Source of the DNA: Hygrocybe punicea | Taxonomy: Eukaryota; Basidiomycota; Agaricomycetes; Agaricales; Hygrophoraceae | DNA length: 64,000 bases | Reading direction: 5' to 3' | Assembly: GCA_963556145.1 (NCBI GenBank) | Contig: OY744467.1 | Coordinates: 3,224,001 to 3,288,000, forward strand | Shown here: in pieces, positions 22,845 through 36,119 of the stretch | Position numbering within the stretch: the first letter of the stretch is position 1 | Layout of the letters: each line of letters begins with the position of its first letter | Position numbers and translations under genes: made by a program | Notes under the pieces: model-generated | Databases searched by the model: none | Seen by the model: only the letters and a program-made list of their open reading frames with translations | What the model was told of the DNA's origin: nothing

Positions 22845-23081
22845 GGGGGGGGGGGGTCTGGCGAGAGGATGACAGAAAAGTTCCGACTTTGGGTTGTCAG
22901 GTCACTCAGGTGGCAGTGGTAGTTTATTATATGTATAAGCTTGAATGCTGTAGACTGACATGACGATTCAAAAATGCTGAAGAAGAAAAGGTGGGCCCCT
23001 TGACAGGTACCAGAGCACCAACTCATGTATATGATCCTGTAGGACAACAAGTGAATTTACTGCTGAGGGTACACTGCAGTG
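22845..23081. other. 3' flank of the kinase gene
   Basis: A run of G follows directly after the kinase stop (about 22845-22857). The rest has no gene or clear terminator. It probably holds the kinase 3' untranslated region. Confidence 0.4.
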
Positions 23082-23341
23082 CTTGATGAAGTCCTGTGAA
23101 GAAGATTGTAGGGAGAAACTTGTTTAGTTTTTCAAGGGCTAGAAGTAAATATACCATGTTTTCCTTTATTTTTGTCCTTTGGGCCAACATTTGGAATTTA
23201 TGTAATATTTCAATCCTGATACAGACAAACATGGTACAAGGCTCAAAGGCCAAAAATGAGGAAAAACATGGTATATGTACTTCTAGCCCTTGAAAAACTA
23301 AACCAGTTTCTCCCTACAATCTTCTTCACAGGACTTCATCT
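23082..23341. repeat. Fold-back (hairpin) element
   Basis: The two halves are near-perfect inverted copies. The left arm starts GAAGTCCTGTGAAGAAG and the right arm ends CTTCTTCACAGGACTTC, with arms of about 110 bases around a short spacer. A larger relative occurs at about 50271-51285. It has no coding capacity and could form a long hairpin RNA. Confidence 0.8.
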
Positions 23342-23821
23342 GACAGCATAATTTGATAATACCACTTTGGACTTCAATGTTGATGTTCGAGTTGGGACAG
23401 GTGGGCATAGAAACCTCAATATCCACTGCAGTTCAAAGGTGTGCCATGCTGAACATAACCAAAAAAAAAGAACTTCGCCCAAGCCGGAGGCAAAACCAAA
23501 TCAAATGCTTCATTCAGTCTTCCAGGAAAAGGCTATGACTAATCCCCCTCTCATGTCTGCACCACTACCAATCCATGCTCCAGAGATAGGCACAGAACCA
23601 GCCAATGAAAATGATCATGTTTCACCTGCAATTGATTTCATCAATTCCGATAATGAACTACTAAGGCAGGTGCGACAGCATTGGAGCTATTAAATAGACT
23701 CGGTGATCAAGCGGATACCCAGCCACACCCCTCCTGCCACCATAGAAAATTGACTCCATGAGTTCTCAATAGATCCTTCAACTGTCATGCAATACCTTGC
23801 AGATGACTGAGAAGAAGTACT

Positions 23822-25570
23822 TGTTACATTTTTCAACTCCAAAACTCCGATTCCAACTCTGGTACCCACCATGATGATTCTGCTTTGCCACACCTTCCTT
23901 TTTTGTTCCCTTTTGCCTTTTGTCTTCTTTTGGACATCATTGTTTATTCTTGTTCTTGTTTCCATTTTATTCCTTTCTTGTAGAACAATCCAGACCAACC
24001 ATGGACAAATCCCCACATGACCTTGCTATACCCAAACAATCTCCCTGCCGATGGACATCATTGCCATTGTCTTTTCCCTTGCCCTGACATATTGTTTACT
24101 TCATCCCACGACAAACTGATACAGAATGGCTGTACTCCCAACACAGCTAATTACCGTAATCATCATTGGCAGCATTGCCATTACTTTCCTTATTGGTTTT
24201 TACCTTGTTATGATCTATCTTTGGCATCGGTACTTCTGTCATTGATACTTCCGACTTCCACCTCGACAATATCTCACCATGTAATTGACAATTGCCATAC
24301 CTGGATATTTGGTTTCCACTTTTGTATTCCATGCCTACCACTATCCTCCCTGATCATCTGATGATATTCCTCACCTGCATGCATACTCTGGACAATCCTT
24401 GATCACAAGACATGTCACTGTTCCCTCCAATCCGATCATCGCTGAAGCATGCACCTTCAGACTTCAACCACAGACCATACGACTTCCCAATACAGTGAAC
24501 CAACCCCTATTCTGTATTGTTCAGATGACATCGCTTCAATGCAGCACCTGATGTCTTATTCCCACAGCTTGTCACTCACGCCATGACTTGAAACCTGGAC
24601 CCACATTCATTTATCCTTTTCCATCTATAACCTTGATACCTCTCACACTTGTTCACAACAATACCCTTTCTTGGATGAATACTGACATCAGGTGGACTGC
24701 ATTGTTCCACACACAGGACAAGACATCACCCCCCAATACATCATTGACACAGACATTGTCATCTGGTACAGCTTATACTGTTCACATGTCTGACCTCAAC
24801 TAGCCCACTGTCTTAGTTGGTTTTTCCTCCATACATTCCTTTGTTTTCTTTCATACCAACCTTGCCACTATAACCACACTACCTCAAGACACTCCCTTCA
24901 CCAATCCCACACTGGATGATACCCCTCTTCGACCCGACCATGCATTGCACTTGCCAGACTGTGCACTTGCCCATTACAGCAAGTGTAGACCCCAAATAGG
25001 CAATTCTGCACATCACATGATCTGATGACAAATCATCCGAGTCATCTGGACCTCTTGTATCCTCAATGACACCTGGGCTTCCAGTTGGATCATGAGAACA
25101 TCGACATGAGGATGCCTCAAGTGCGCCTCATGGTGAACACATGGTGTAGTTGGACATGTTGTAGCTTCATGGTTGTATTCCCATTTACCTCCCCTCAAGA
25201 CCAGTCACTATCTACTGTTCTTGTTGTTGGTTCGAACTTTTTCTTCTTTTCTCTTCTTTACATTTAGTCTGGTTCTTGGGGCAGACCCCCTTGTCTTGGG
25301 TAACCCCCACGACTTGCAATATCATTAGACCATGACCCGCCCTCTTAGCAGTGTTGTCTCAGTTGTAAGCAACAATAAAAACTGCTGTCCTCTCCTTTGG
25401 AATCTGATCCCTAGTTAAGTTGATTATTGCCAGAGCCCACTGCAGAAGCGATCTGTAACAAGTGTTGTCTTAGTTATAAGCAACAATGAAACTACTGATC
25501 TCTCCTCTGAAAACCACCTCCTAGTTGAGTTGATTGTTGCCGGAGCCCACTGCAGAAGCGATCTGTAACA
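23822..25570. mobile_element. LTR-like element, second copy (inverted relative to the first)
   Basis: The ends are TGTTACATTT and GATCTGTAACA, with a perfect 5-base duplication GTACT (23817-23821, 25571-25575). It is homologous over its length to 16956-18595 in reverse. It is longer because its right end is partly duplicated: about 110 bases ending CTGCAGAAGCGATCTGTAACA occur twice (about 25350-25460 and 25461-25570). It has fewer CpG sites than the first copy, suggesting greater age. Confidence 0.8.
24126..24245 (+). pseudogene. Small membrane ORF, second copy, truncated
   Basis: It begins MAVLPTQLITVIIIG like the first copy and keeps its hydrophobic span, but a deletion after YLWH shifts the frame to a TGA, leaving 39 residues. 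It serves as the comparison for judging conservation of the first copy. Confidence 0.4.
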
Positions 25571-28311
25571 GTACTGAATCCAATGATGAAAAGGGCATTT
25601 GGATGGGACACAATGCATGGAGCAGCAAAGAAAATGCTTCAGTGAGGTCAATATGGACTGGATGGCATTTTGACGTTCATCTGTTATTTTTTCCTGCAGG
25701 GTTTGAAGGGTAGCTTGATCAAATCACCGGTTATGGCGATTTTGGAAGAGCTAGAAACTTTGTGTGTGAAATTGTCATTTCCCAACTATATATACTTATA
25801 TAAGAAATGCCTGAAGGTACCCTCTCCTTACACCTAATTCAATAAGCTCAGATCAAATCAATAAGTTGCCAAGTGAGATGTGCAACCAGTCAGACCAAAG
25901 ATGGCAGTCTGTGGGGGGAATCTCATTTTGTTTCCAGCAGGAAAAAACCAACATACATCCTATCCCTTTGGCCTCCACAATCACAATGCTATTCCTGGAA
26001 ACTACCATTCCATTGACAACAAATTCTTCCTTCAAGTGGAAACTTGCATGAAACAGCTTGTAAACAATGGGTAGGTTTGCAATACATGCAAGGCACTGAA
26101 GTCCACATCATTGTACAATGGCATCATGCATCCGATAAAGCATGGTGTATACAAGCACACACCTCTTCATTATCACAGCATTGGAGGGCTCATCACTGCA
26201 GTCCAAAGAAAGAATGAACATGTACAGCGCTTGCAATTGACAGAGCTCAATAAGAGCAAGAAATTACTAGGCAAAGCTGCCGCACAACAAGCAGTGGATT
26301 CTCACCATTGCAAGTGGGCTAGAGGACCATGTTGCATCACTTGTTCAAGCCAGGTTAGCACATCATGCAGGTGTCTGATTACTCGTTCAACAGTACAAGT
26401 GAGCTGAAAACAAGTTATACAAGTCCAAGGGTTACACAGAGGAGGACATAATGTGTTCCATTGTTATGTTATGGCTTGGTGGTGCACGTGTCACTGAGTT
26501 TGCCCATCAATCCTTATCACTTCCAAGCTTTACTACCATCTGCTGCAACAGTCATTCAACCTCTTATTGTGTTGCCCTCCATTCCAATGGTTGCAAAAAT
26601 CCAAACCAATATAATATCTTGTTTTGACACACTCTCACACACTATGGATGATGCCTTCCCTGCCTGAAATGGACTTGACAATCTACCATCAAGTGATTAA
26701 ATCATACTCGACAAACTAGCAACTGAGAAATATAAGATGAGATGATTCAAACAACAAATTCCAGGGTACATGTTGGGAACACAACCATAAGCTCCTATTG
26801 TCATTTACTCTGAAATAGAGTTGGACCTGTTGTGTGATGCACTTCAGAATGGTGAAGTCCACTTGACAAGTGAGGCATGTCATTTTCTGTTAAACTCAAT
26901 GATCTGCCAGTGAGCCGACCATAACACTATATGTCTTGGTCTCAACTAGGCAACAGTGGCTGCTATAGGCATGCTCTCTGAAAAGCCATCTGAATACAGT
27001 GCATGTCCTATCATGATATCTGGTACTTGTAAGAAGGGAACTGGTGCTCAGCATGTAAACATGATCAAAATGATACTGACTGCCACTGTTAATCAAAAGC
27101 TTCACTCTGGAGTGTTGTACTGCATGGTCTGTATTGCCTCAGATGGGGAATCAAAGTGCGGGGAAGCTTTGGGTTAGCCTGACCATGAACATGACGCTCA
27201 AAGTAGAATCTCCAATTTATGAACTCCTCCACCCACTCCACTTTATGAATTATCTTGTTAGTCCAGATGATGTCACAGCCAACAAGGACTTTAAACATGT
27301 CTTCAAATGCCAATGAAATCTGATGATGCAAAACAAAGGGATCTTTATACAAGGTTTCTATATCATCCCCCCTATACCGCATGCACAATTGCAGTCCAAT
27401 GGCATCTCCTCTTTTCAACTACATGCCCTCCTCAATCCCAATGATAAACAAGACATTGTTCTTGGATACTTGCTTCTCAAAGAGATCTGGTCACTTCCTG
27501 CTGCTTTATTAGGGTCAGCTCAGCACAAGCACACAAAGCATTGCAAATCTATGGACACTTTGCAAAGAATCTTATTATGCCATATATCTGTGTGGACCTC
27601 AACTCAGACAAACAGCTTATCTAGCTAAGCACTGCAGTACATATTGCACTCTACCTCTACAATGATAATGCAGCACATACAAAGTCCATGCTGATGTAAT
27701 CTTATGTAGACACCATGCTGATGGTGAAGAATGCTTACTTTTGTGTTGCAAAGACCAAGGTCAATAATCCTCAGGAAATGTTTCATATCATTCTTCTTGG
27801 TGCTGATTGTCTTGAGCAATTTTTTGGACTAGTGTGAACAGCAGTTGGGACAGACACAAATGTTGACACACTTCAACTAGGCAATCGTACTTCTGGCCTC
27901 ATGGAAGTTGCAATTATCCTGGCATGCTATCCAGAGTGGGATCGTGGACCCCGATGCCTTCAATTACCAGTTATCACCAAAGATTCTGGGGAAATCACAA
28001 TGAAAGCAGACCATATCAACCCTCCATCATGGTGGGGTAACGTTGAGGTTGCAGGTGTAAACCTTCACACTTGCTGGGTTTTAGGTCGCCAATAAGCTCT
28101 GAAACTTGTTCTCGAGGCTGCTCAAGCTCTTGACATCCTCAACAACACCCCAGGGATAGACATTCTTTCTTCTCTTGGTGATTTTGTTGTTAACATATGA
28201 GATGCTGACAATGAGTTTGATTGCTTAGAAGTGGGTGGTACATGTAATATTTAACTAATGGGGCCACCTACTGTTGACGTGCCAATGCATGTCTCTCTGA
28301 GTCCACCTTTT

Positions 28312-29500
28312 ACTTGTTTAGTGGGCCAGTGCTATGCATGGCATAAACGAGTTCTTTTTTCCTTCTCCCTACTCTTATGAAGTATGCAATAACATTAACT
28401 TGCATGAAGCAAGTTACATCTGGTATAAGACATATAGCATATATTGTATATTTTATATTATTCTATCAACCCACATCCCACCTCTGCAACATATCAATTA
28501 GACTAAAATAAAACTACATAGAGTGTCTTGAGTCTTTATCAACCTCCTCTCTTACTGTCATCTCTTCTATGCTGCATCATCATACAATATTCTCAGCCAT
28601 AAAAGAAATGTTCAGAGAGCAACAGGTCAATTGCCAAACACAACTATCCTTTAAACAGTATGATAACAATTGACTTACATTTTCTCAACTCTACTTCCCT
28701 ATGACCTAGAATACTGTACAACATATGACAACATGAAGACAGCTGTGCTGTTTAAGGGAGCCAATGTTGCATATGGCATGGATCAAGTCCTTTTTTTAAT
28801 TAGATTTTTATTTGTACAATTATTAGTAATATCAATAAGTGGTTTTGTTTGAAATATACAATTAGCATATAATATAATATATGTATACAGCAATATCACA
28901 TTGACTTTTGTGTTTTAAGTAAAAATATCAGTACATCATTTAAGTTTAGTCTATTTCTGCTAATATGGCTGATATTTCCATATATAGTAATAGTGGTCAC
29001 ATGTGACTAGGACTCCTGTGATCAGCTCAAAATTTAGTATATATAATGTAAAATTGTCTTATATGGTTAGACTTGTCACATGGGACTATTACCATTATGA
29101 TCAGCAAGAAATTTGGTATATAATATCAAAAATTACCTTATATGGTTAGATTGGTCACATGTGACTGTCACACCTTGCCCGAAATGGTTATATTAGTCAG
29201 CAGTTCGATTTTCACCTGATTCTGATAAGAATTGAAGTCAGTATTAATATTGTGAATATAATCAGAAGGTAATTTGACTTTTGTGAGACAACCTATATTT
29301 GGATGCTTATGTAAGCCACTCTAAAGATGGCCCCAACTTGGTGTTATTTTTCAGGATCAGAAGTAGAATCATATCTCTTGTCCAAAAAATAATTTTGTCT
29401 ATAGGCGATCAACTTTATCAATTAATTAATTAATTACGAACCCTCACTGAACCAGGTCTGATAAAGAACAAGTCTTTTAATAAATTAAAAGAACTCATAA
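28312..29500 (-). mobile_element. Non-autonomous Helitron (1.19 kb)
   Basis: A complete copy from ACTTGTTTAGTGGGCCAG (the inverted 3' end) to AAAAGAACTCATAA (the inverted 5' end). It has the same internal TCACATGTGA-type repeats as its sisters and no open reading frame of note. It abuts the hAT remnant on its right and may have removed that element's end. Confidence 0.85.
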
Positions 29501-29763
29501 CTTTGGCCCCTATGTGGAACCAGAACATGAACCTGGACTGAACCTACCAGAACCTGTTCAACCAGGTTTGGTTCTTGTTTGAACTCGGTTCAAACTTTTC
29601 AAAGTTAGTATATTTTTTATTCAAAAGATAAGGCAAAAGAAATATTCTAATTTTCATAACCACCCTTTACAATCTGGAGTGCTTCCAAGGTATCTGGATG
29701 GAGTTGATTGTGAAGTTAAGTGCCAGTCAATCCACCTCACAAGAAGGTGCGTTCAGAGAGAAC

Positions 29764-30737
29764 TAGGCATCCGCACAGGTAACCCCTGGGTAACCCCCGG
29801 GTATTTCCCACGGACCCATACCTGATCGGACAAATACGTCACGGGTATGGGTCAGGCGGTGGGTCCATTTGGATAGCTGGCGGGTTGGATGGGTATGAGA
29901 TGGGTCGCGGGTAACCTGACGACCCGTGTATTACAATAATAAATACATTTTATTAAAATAAAATAAACAGAGGGCGGGGTACTTTGCCCCGCCCTGCCCG
30001 TCCTTCGCGTTCACTGACCCTCCTTGTTCTGCTGTCACGGCTCCACCCCACTGTCCCCGTCATCCTCCTGTGTGCCGCCGTTTGTCGCTTGTCCACGTCA
30101 TTTGGGCGTGGGTGCTGGCAGCCAGTGCCTGAACGCGGGGAGATGGGGTGTTGCGGCTGATGTCCCTGTCCGCTCCTGCTGCATGGCCATTGCTGCTGGT
30201 GTTGCCATTGCCACTGCTGTTCACATTGGTGGTGGTAACCTTGGTGGATGGTGTTGGGTGGTGGTGGTGTTTGGATGGCGTTTGCGTTTGTGCGTTGGAT
30301 GGTGTTGGCGTTGGTGTGGGTGCTGCCGTTGGTGTTGGTGCTGCTGTTGCCATTGCCGTTGCCATTGGTAGTGCCGTTGGTGGTGCCATTTCTGATTGAG
30401 GTTGGTGGTGTGGATGGTGTTGGATGGCAGTGTTGGTGTTGACTGGCTGTAGCCTAGCACCACAATATTGCACTAAAACAGTTTTAATTAGTAAATGTAT
30501 AAATTTTCAATGAAAAAAGAGACTTACCTTGAGCAGAATGGTTTGCAATCGCGAACCGCTCTGCTCTGTTACTGTGTTGGGTGGTTGTGACAGGAAGTTA
30601 CATTTCAGTCATGGCTACCCGCAGGTTGACCACAGGTCATGGGTTTCTCACGGGTTCGGATTTGGCTACCTATACCCGAACCCAACAGGTCAGGGGTACA
30701 AAACCCGCAGGGGTCCGTATACCCCTGCATATGCCTA
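29764..30737. mobile_element. Non-autonomous hAT element inserted in the hAT transposase
   Basis: The ends TAGGCATCCGCACAGG and, inverted, TAGGCATATGCAGGGG fit the hAT pattern. An 8-base duplication GAGAGAAC (29756-29763) / GAGGGAAC (30738-30745) flanks it with one mismatch, and in the interrupted gene this lies exactly at the conserved VPSER codons. Both ends carry inverted CGGGTA/TACCCG words. The interior is GTTGGTG/CACCAAC low complexity, so its long frames are not treated as genes. Confidence 0.9.
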
Positions 30738-32329
30738 GAGGGAACAGATGACCCTTGAATAGCAAGGTAGTCACATGCCATGGCCGCCAAAATGGGGTAT
30801 TGTGTAGCATGATACTATTCCGAAATATACAGATTTAGTGCATATGTATCAGAAGTTATATAAGAGACTACTTACACCCCACCAGTGCACAGGATCTTGA
30901 ATATTAAGCTCAAGAGGGCTGTTGATGTAATGGACTAGTTCCTCATAGGGGTCACGATAAGAGGTTTCTGCCTGGGCATGGGCCAAAAGTTTAGCATGGA
31001 GAAAACATGTGCCATATTTACCCCCAGGGGTGGGGGCTGCTGCCTCCACAAATGGCAATAAATTAGCTGCACATCTTGTGATGAGACCAATGAAATAATT
31101 ACCTTCAATGAGCTCAGGCAGTTCATTCATATTCTTGTTGGTAAACTTCTTTGTATACTCGTTGAACTAGGAGTAATATGGAGTGACGAATTTCTATACT
31201 CAAATTGTGACTTACAGTTTTTTCAAAATTTGACATAGCTTTTTTGAAACATACTGAGTTCCAGCTCTGCTCTGCATACTCAGTTTTGATACAGGGATCC
31301 AGTGCTAAATGAAGGTGAGACTCGGATTTTGAATGGTGATAAAAAATGCATGTACCAAGGCAGGCAAAAGCAATGTCAGTTTGACTCATTGTCTTATACC
31401 ACTTCTCTATCTTCACAATACCACTCTCAAGTGCTCAAGTGCATCCTTGACCTTTGCAAACTTTGAAACCTTTGACATATTTTTCCAGCTAACAAGAAGA
31501 TATTCGAGAGTAGGGATGGTCTGCCACACAGTCGGATGTGTTTCTGATGAAAATGTGGCTTGTGTGTCCCTTGGATGCTGCATAGAACAATAAAAAGGTT
31601 ATCAGAGTATCATTGAATGTGAAACAATGAATGTACCTGAAGAACTTCTTTAATGAGCTCCAGTGACTCTCATTCTGCCAACATCAGAAGATAGTCATTA
31701 TATTTCTTCTTTTTCAACTTTGGAACATGGGACGAAGAGTCTGCAAGACAGCAAAATTTATCCATGGCCTAATAGTTGGGCTGTATTAGATAGTGTTAAT
31801 ACAATGGAGTGGAAGTGTACCGGTCGATTGGTTAGGGCCTGATCAATAAGGTCATACATCGATCCCCACCTTGTTCAAATCGACTTGATGAGTTCAACGG
31901 GTGTGAGATTCTCCTCCACACAAACTTTCGCAAAGTATTTCTCTGCCTGAGGAGGGAGTCGGATCTACATTTGAGTAAGTTACTGCAGTTCACAAATATA
32001 AATGAACACATACCTGCAAAATACCAGCCAAAAGTTTCCCTAGGGTGTCACCTGGATCGAACTCAATACCATCATCAATTTCCATCTCATACTCAGCATC
32101 ATCTGGGCCCCCGTCATCATCTTCAAGTTTATAAAACTCAACATCACCATCCTTGTCCTTGTCATCATCACCTTCATCATCCTCATCCTTGACATATGCT
32201 GTACCATTCTTTGTTGAGGTCCTGTTTTGGAACTTCACAGGGTCAGGGCAGATGGTCTTCAAGAATGCTCCAGCACCAAGCTGCACAGTATGCTCCATAC
32301 ATCTGGACTAATTTTTTTGGTTTCAACTT

Positions 32330-32755
32330 TGCAAGCGTCCAATTTGAACGCGACCTCGCCTCGCGCGAGCTGTGGATGCACCAGAGGGACTACATACGCA
32401 CACTCCTCTCCGACTTCGACCTTCTGGATTGCAACCCTGTCGCCACCCCTATGGAGTCTCTGTGCTCTCTCTCCACCGATGGCCCCGTTAGCGATGTACG
32501 TGCAGAATTCCAGGCACTCATGGGGCGTCTCTTGTTCCTGTCCATATGCACCCGCCCAGACATATCCTACTCCGTTAATCGTCTTGCCCAACATAACTCC
32601 TGCCCACGCCTGGACCACCTCGCTGCCGCCAAACGCGTGTTGCGCTATCTTAAGGGCACGCAGGATCTCGCTATCCACTATGAGGCTTCCGCCGCCCCTG
32701 TGGGCCTCTTGGCTTTTTCGGATTCAGACTGGGCCGGCCTGCAGGATCGGGTCTG
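32330..32755 (+). pseudogene. Ty1/copia reverse transcriptase-RNase H fragment
   Basis: An uninterrupted frame encodes VQFERDLASRELWMHQRDYI, DCNPVATPMESL, LMGRLLFLSICTRPDISYSV, AAAKRVLRYLKGTQDLAIHY and LAFSDSDWAGLQDR, the end of a copia reverse transcriptase and the RNase H start (first Asp in SDSDWAG). It has no LTRs and is GC-richer than its surroundings. It lies antisense within the hAT gene. It looks like a DNA scrap captured at a break or by recombination. It has no stop, unlike its host element. Confidence 0.75.
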
Positions 32756-35709
32756 AATGCAACTGTTAGAACAATAAATTGATGCAACAGAATAATTACT
32801 TACCATCCACGACGTTCACGGGCCTTTCAAATGTGACCTGTTGGATTGTCATTGAGAACACGCTCAAGGGCTTCAATATAATGGGCAGTGATAGAGAGAT
32901 ACAGGTCATATGTTTTCGATGTCCATGCATCAAACGTAATAGAGATCTGACCAGGAATATGCTGAAAGCAACCAAGAAAAAAAAGTGAATATACTGAGCT
33001 CAATGACGATCTGTCATGGACAAAACAAACCTTATATTTCTCCTTCAATTTTTCTTGAACCTTTGCTGCTTTCTCAAGCATTTCCTCCCAAATTTTTGTA
33101 TGATGGGGAACATCTGAATCGCGCGTCTGGGGATGCTGATACTTTAGAAGGTGATGGAATGGGCTGCTGTCAACAATTCTGAAAGGCTACAGCAGTTTTC
33201 AATGAAGAGTTATGCACATTTAAGAAGAGGAGCAATTACCTCATCTTCTACAGCTATCAACTCCACAACATGGTCAATAAGGCCCTCCTTTGTCCATGTT
33301 GGATTCGGTTTAATGAAGCCATCAAGTCTCGCTTGTTGAAGGCCTGCATCTGGAATGCCCTCGTCCTCCAGAAGAGCTAGTGTGTTTGGACTGATACCTG
33401 CGTCTTTGCATTTTGCGAGGTATTCAGGCCCATGGCTGTCGAAAAACCTGCAATTGTTGGTCATTAGAACCATCTATGAGCAATAATAATAGACATAGCT
33501 TTCATACCTTCAAATGTGCATATGAAGAGTTGAAACATTGCCTTTGAACCAGCAATTGGCTTGAGGCTCCTTGCGACATCTATGGACAGATTATACATGA
33601 GTAATTACAATTGGAGAACAACAGACATGATATGTACTTGCAGATCTCACACCAATGACCACAAACCTCTGCTCCTTCAATCTCTCTAACTGCACCAGTA
33701 AATACTAGACAGATATCATCAGTTTGTGCATCATTCCCTTGGCTTCATTTGGCAGATTTCTAGGTGGAAACTATACATAAGCTTTAAATGTCAAATATCA
33801 TGGCCAGCACCTACCACACAGTCATATTCCCCTTCCTTTCGTAGCCATTCATACTTTGCTGCTGCATCCTCAACCTCCTCAGCATCCTCACTACCATGAT
33901 CATCTTCAGCGTCGCCATCATTATCGCTGTCAGGATTAGAAGATGCCTTTGGTACACATTTCTGACTGCTTGTGGCTGCATCAGAGTTTGTCATTGTTTT
34001 CTGTGATTTCTTCAATTGGCTGGGGGATTTCCCTGAATTTGCCTTATGCTTCTGGGTCTGGTGTGCTCCACCAACAATGAGGGCATGGCCTGTACATTTG
34101 TTGCCATGAGCCAAGTTGAATTTGGTTTGAGTAACCCTATCAGGTCGAGTCGAACAATGTGGCAATGTAGATGAAGATGCAACAGGTTTCGGAGGAGGAA
34201 CTTCTTCGCTCTCAGAATGAATGAAGTCAATATCAGCAGCATCTTTCAGAGATCCATCAGGGTTAACTGCACAGCCTCTAGGGTCGTCAGGAGTCATTTT
34301 TGTAGTGCAGAGAATATGGGGGTATTTTTCTCTTCATTTCTTCAGTTTTATATAATTCAAACTCTCTGAAGCCACATTGTTGAAAGCTACACTTTGGTAT
34401 TATACCTAGTGGACTTAGTACACAAAAATCCCCCTGAGGGTGACAAGCATTCTGACCCAGATATTTTCCAACTTGTTTAGTGGGCCAGTGCTTCACATGG
34501 CATGAACGAGTTCTTTCATCATTTTGTATTCAGAGTCATTTCCCACAAAGTTAATTCTACTACAAGACATTTTGTTGGCCAAGATTTACAGCCATTTTAG
34601 TAATTCATAGCACCCACCACTTTTTTTTTTTCAATTGAGAAATTTTGACCTAGTGATGGTAAGGTTCAATTTGGTTCAGTTTGGTTTGGGCCAAAAACAT
34701 CTGAACCTTGAACTGAACCAAAGGTTCAGGTTCAGATAGGTTCAGTTCAGGTTCAGCCTGGCCTGAACCTGAACTGAACCTGTGAAAATACAAGTATACT
34801 AGCTAATCAATTTTAAAATTTTCCTTTATTTCCTACCACTCTACATTGTTGTTGTGCTAATGGTTTGACTCTTCAATTACATGTACTGTGTCCATGTTCA
34901 CTGTGAATGAATCAATAGAATCTTGTGTTAGATGTGTCTGATACACAGTAAGCATGAAATATCCTGGACAACTGTTCAGATGGTCATTGCAAATGTTTTG
35001 CTGTATTTTAACTGGCAATCAGGATAACTGAATCAGACAACATGGCATCCTAGGCTGAATTTCAACTTTATATTTTAAAATATATTTGAGTTTGCAGATA
35101 TTCCTGTTACAGTGCAACAGCATAAACTCTAACTAATCTAGATTCTGTTATTAATGGTGCTGAAATTTCAAGTCAGTAAATAGTTGGACCAAAACTAAGT
35201 CTCTCTCTACTCAGCAGAAATTAGACTAATATGTGAAAGATTAGGTTCAGGTTCGAACCAGTTTGAACCGGGTTCACAAGATTCCCTCCTTGACTGACGC
35301 TTGTTCAGGCATTACCCTGAACCTTGAACTGAACTTAGGTTATAAGTCCCTATAAGGGAATCATTCTATACAGTGGATTTTTCAACTCAGGGTCACACTC
35401 TAATTTGCCAAGTCGTGGGAACAATTTTGAAATCAGGTGATGGCTGACTTTGTAACTGTGAGAATTTGTTGTCCCAATAAGCATGAACAATAAGGCAGCC
35501 GGATCACAGGTGCCTGGATCACAGGTGCCAATTTGGGAATAGGTAGTGTTGCAGCGTCTTTGTATTGCCATTGGAATTGACAAATGCTTGACAGCTTTAT
35601 TGACATAATTGAATGCATTGGTAGTGTAATGCGCACCTTATGCAATATAGATATGGTTGAATGGGCTGAACAGTGCTCAGTATTTGACAAGTTGTCCTGG
35701 TACAGTCTG

Positions 35710-36109
35710 TGTAATGCAACAGAGTAAGCCAAAGGTTTTACTTTACAAGACGGTTTTAGGGAAAGGGGCTTAGGTTCCAAAGGCAGTCAATCTTAGAATA
35801 AGAAGAAGTGATTGAGTTTCAAGTTATATGAAATTTAAAGTCTACAGTACAAGCTGAAAGTAGACTACTTATATAGTCCAAGGGAGTGGCTATGTTATGA
35901 GGAAAGGGATAGGGGCTATGCGCCAGAGCATATGGTGATAAGGGATGAAACATGAATGAAAGGAGATAACATACAACATTTTTTGTATGATATGACTAAG
36001 CAGAGGGAAAAGGTAGCACATATGTGATAGGAATGACTAAGGACAGTGGAAAAGGAGAGGGAAAGGGAAAAAGAAAAAGTAAGCACATCTTAGCTAAGAA
36101 ATCATAACA
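35710..36109 (-). repeat. 3' LTR of the chromovirus
   Basis: On the minus strand it runs TGTTATGATTT...GCATTACA. It matches the other LTR closely, differing by substitutions and a small indel (AGGAGAGGG present here, shorter in the partner). Confidence 0.9.
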
Positions 36110-36119
36110 CTCTCCTGGC

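Larger units (their letters stand above)
23357..28253 (+). pseudogene. Decayed multi-exon gene of a repeated agaricomycete family, possibly a transposase
   Basis: Many frame-broken pieces line up in one direction on the plus strand: NKFFLQVETCMKQL; GIMHPIKHGVYKHTPLHYHS; IGGLITAVQRKNEHVQRLQL; LDLLCDALQNGEVHL; AAIGMLSEKPSEYSACPIMI; CIASDGESKCGEAL; HALLNPNDKQDIVLGYLLL; MPYICVDLNS; MLMVKNAYFCVAKTKVNNPQ; LGADCLEQFFGLV; AIILACYPEWDRGPRC. I recognise this as a protein type repeated in agaricomycete genomes. The acidic SDGES site and the LEQFFGxV motif recall transposases with an inserted domain (P or hAT type), but that is inference. Stops and Arg-to-Cys/Gln/stop changes are frequent. The LTR-like element at 23822-25570 interrupts it. 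Confidence 0.55.
29647..34297 (-). pseudogene. hAT transposase, multi-exon, decayed
   Basis: A long acidic, Ser/Pro-rich N-terminal exon starts at 34297. Next come a BED-type finger split over introns (CGHWCEICK; CWFKGNVSTLHMHI; RFFDSHGPEYL), then LARLDGFIKPNP, FHHLLKYQHPQTRDSDVPHH and the hallmark ISITFDAWTSKTYDLYLSI at about 32850-32935. An acidic insert, IEKWYKTMSQTDIAFACL and LALDPCIKTEYAEQSWN follow. The dimerisation region comes last: SPLELNIQDPVHWWGV, DYLAIQGSSVPS, then beyond an inserted MITE SERTF, GGLTGT and DTLEALQIVKGGYEN to TAG at 29647. It is broken by the MITE, a copia fragment and stops (for example TGA and TAA after SERTFL). It moves DNA by cut-and-paste, leaving 8-base duplications. 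Confidence 0.85.

Noticed and set aside
29770..29930. GGGTA-rich words resembling telomeric repeats
   Set aside because: The words are irregular, occur inverted at both ends of elements flanked by 8-base duplications, and fit hAT subterminal sites.
30060..30473. Long frames rich in Pro/Gln/Thr or Val/Gly
   Set aside because: They lie in GTTGGTG-type low complexity inside a non-autonomous hAT element and are open on both strands, as expected for simple repeats.
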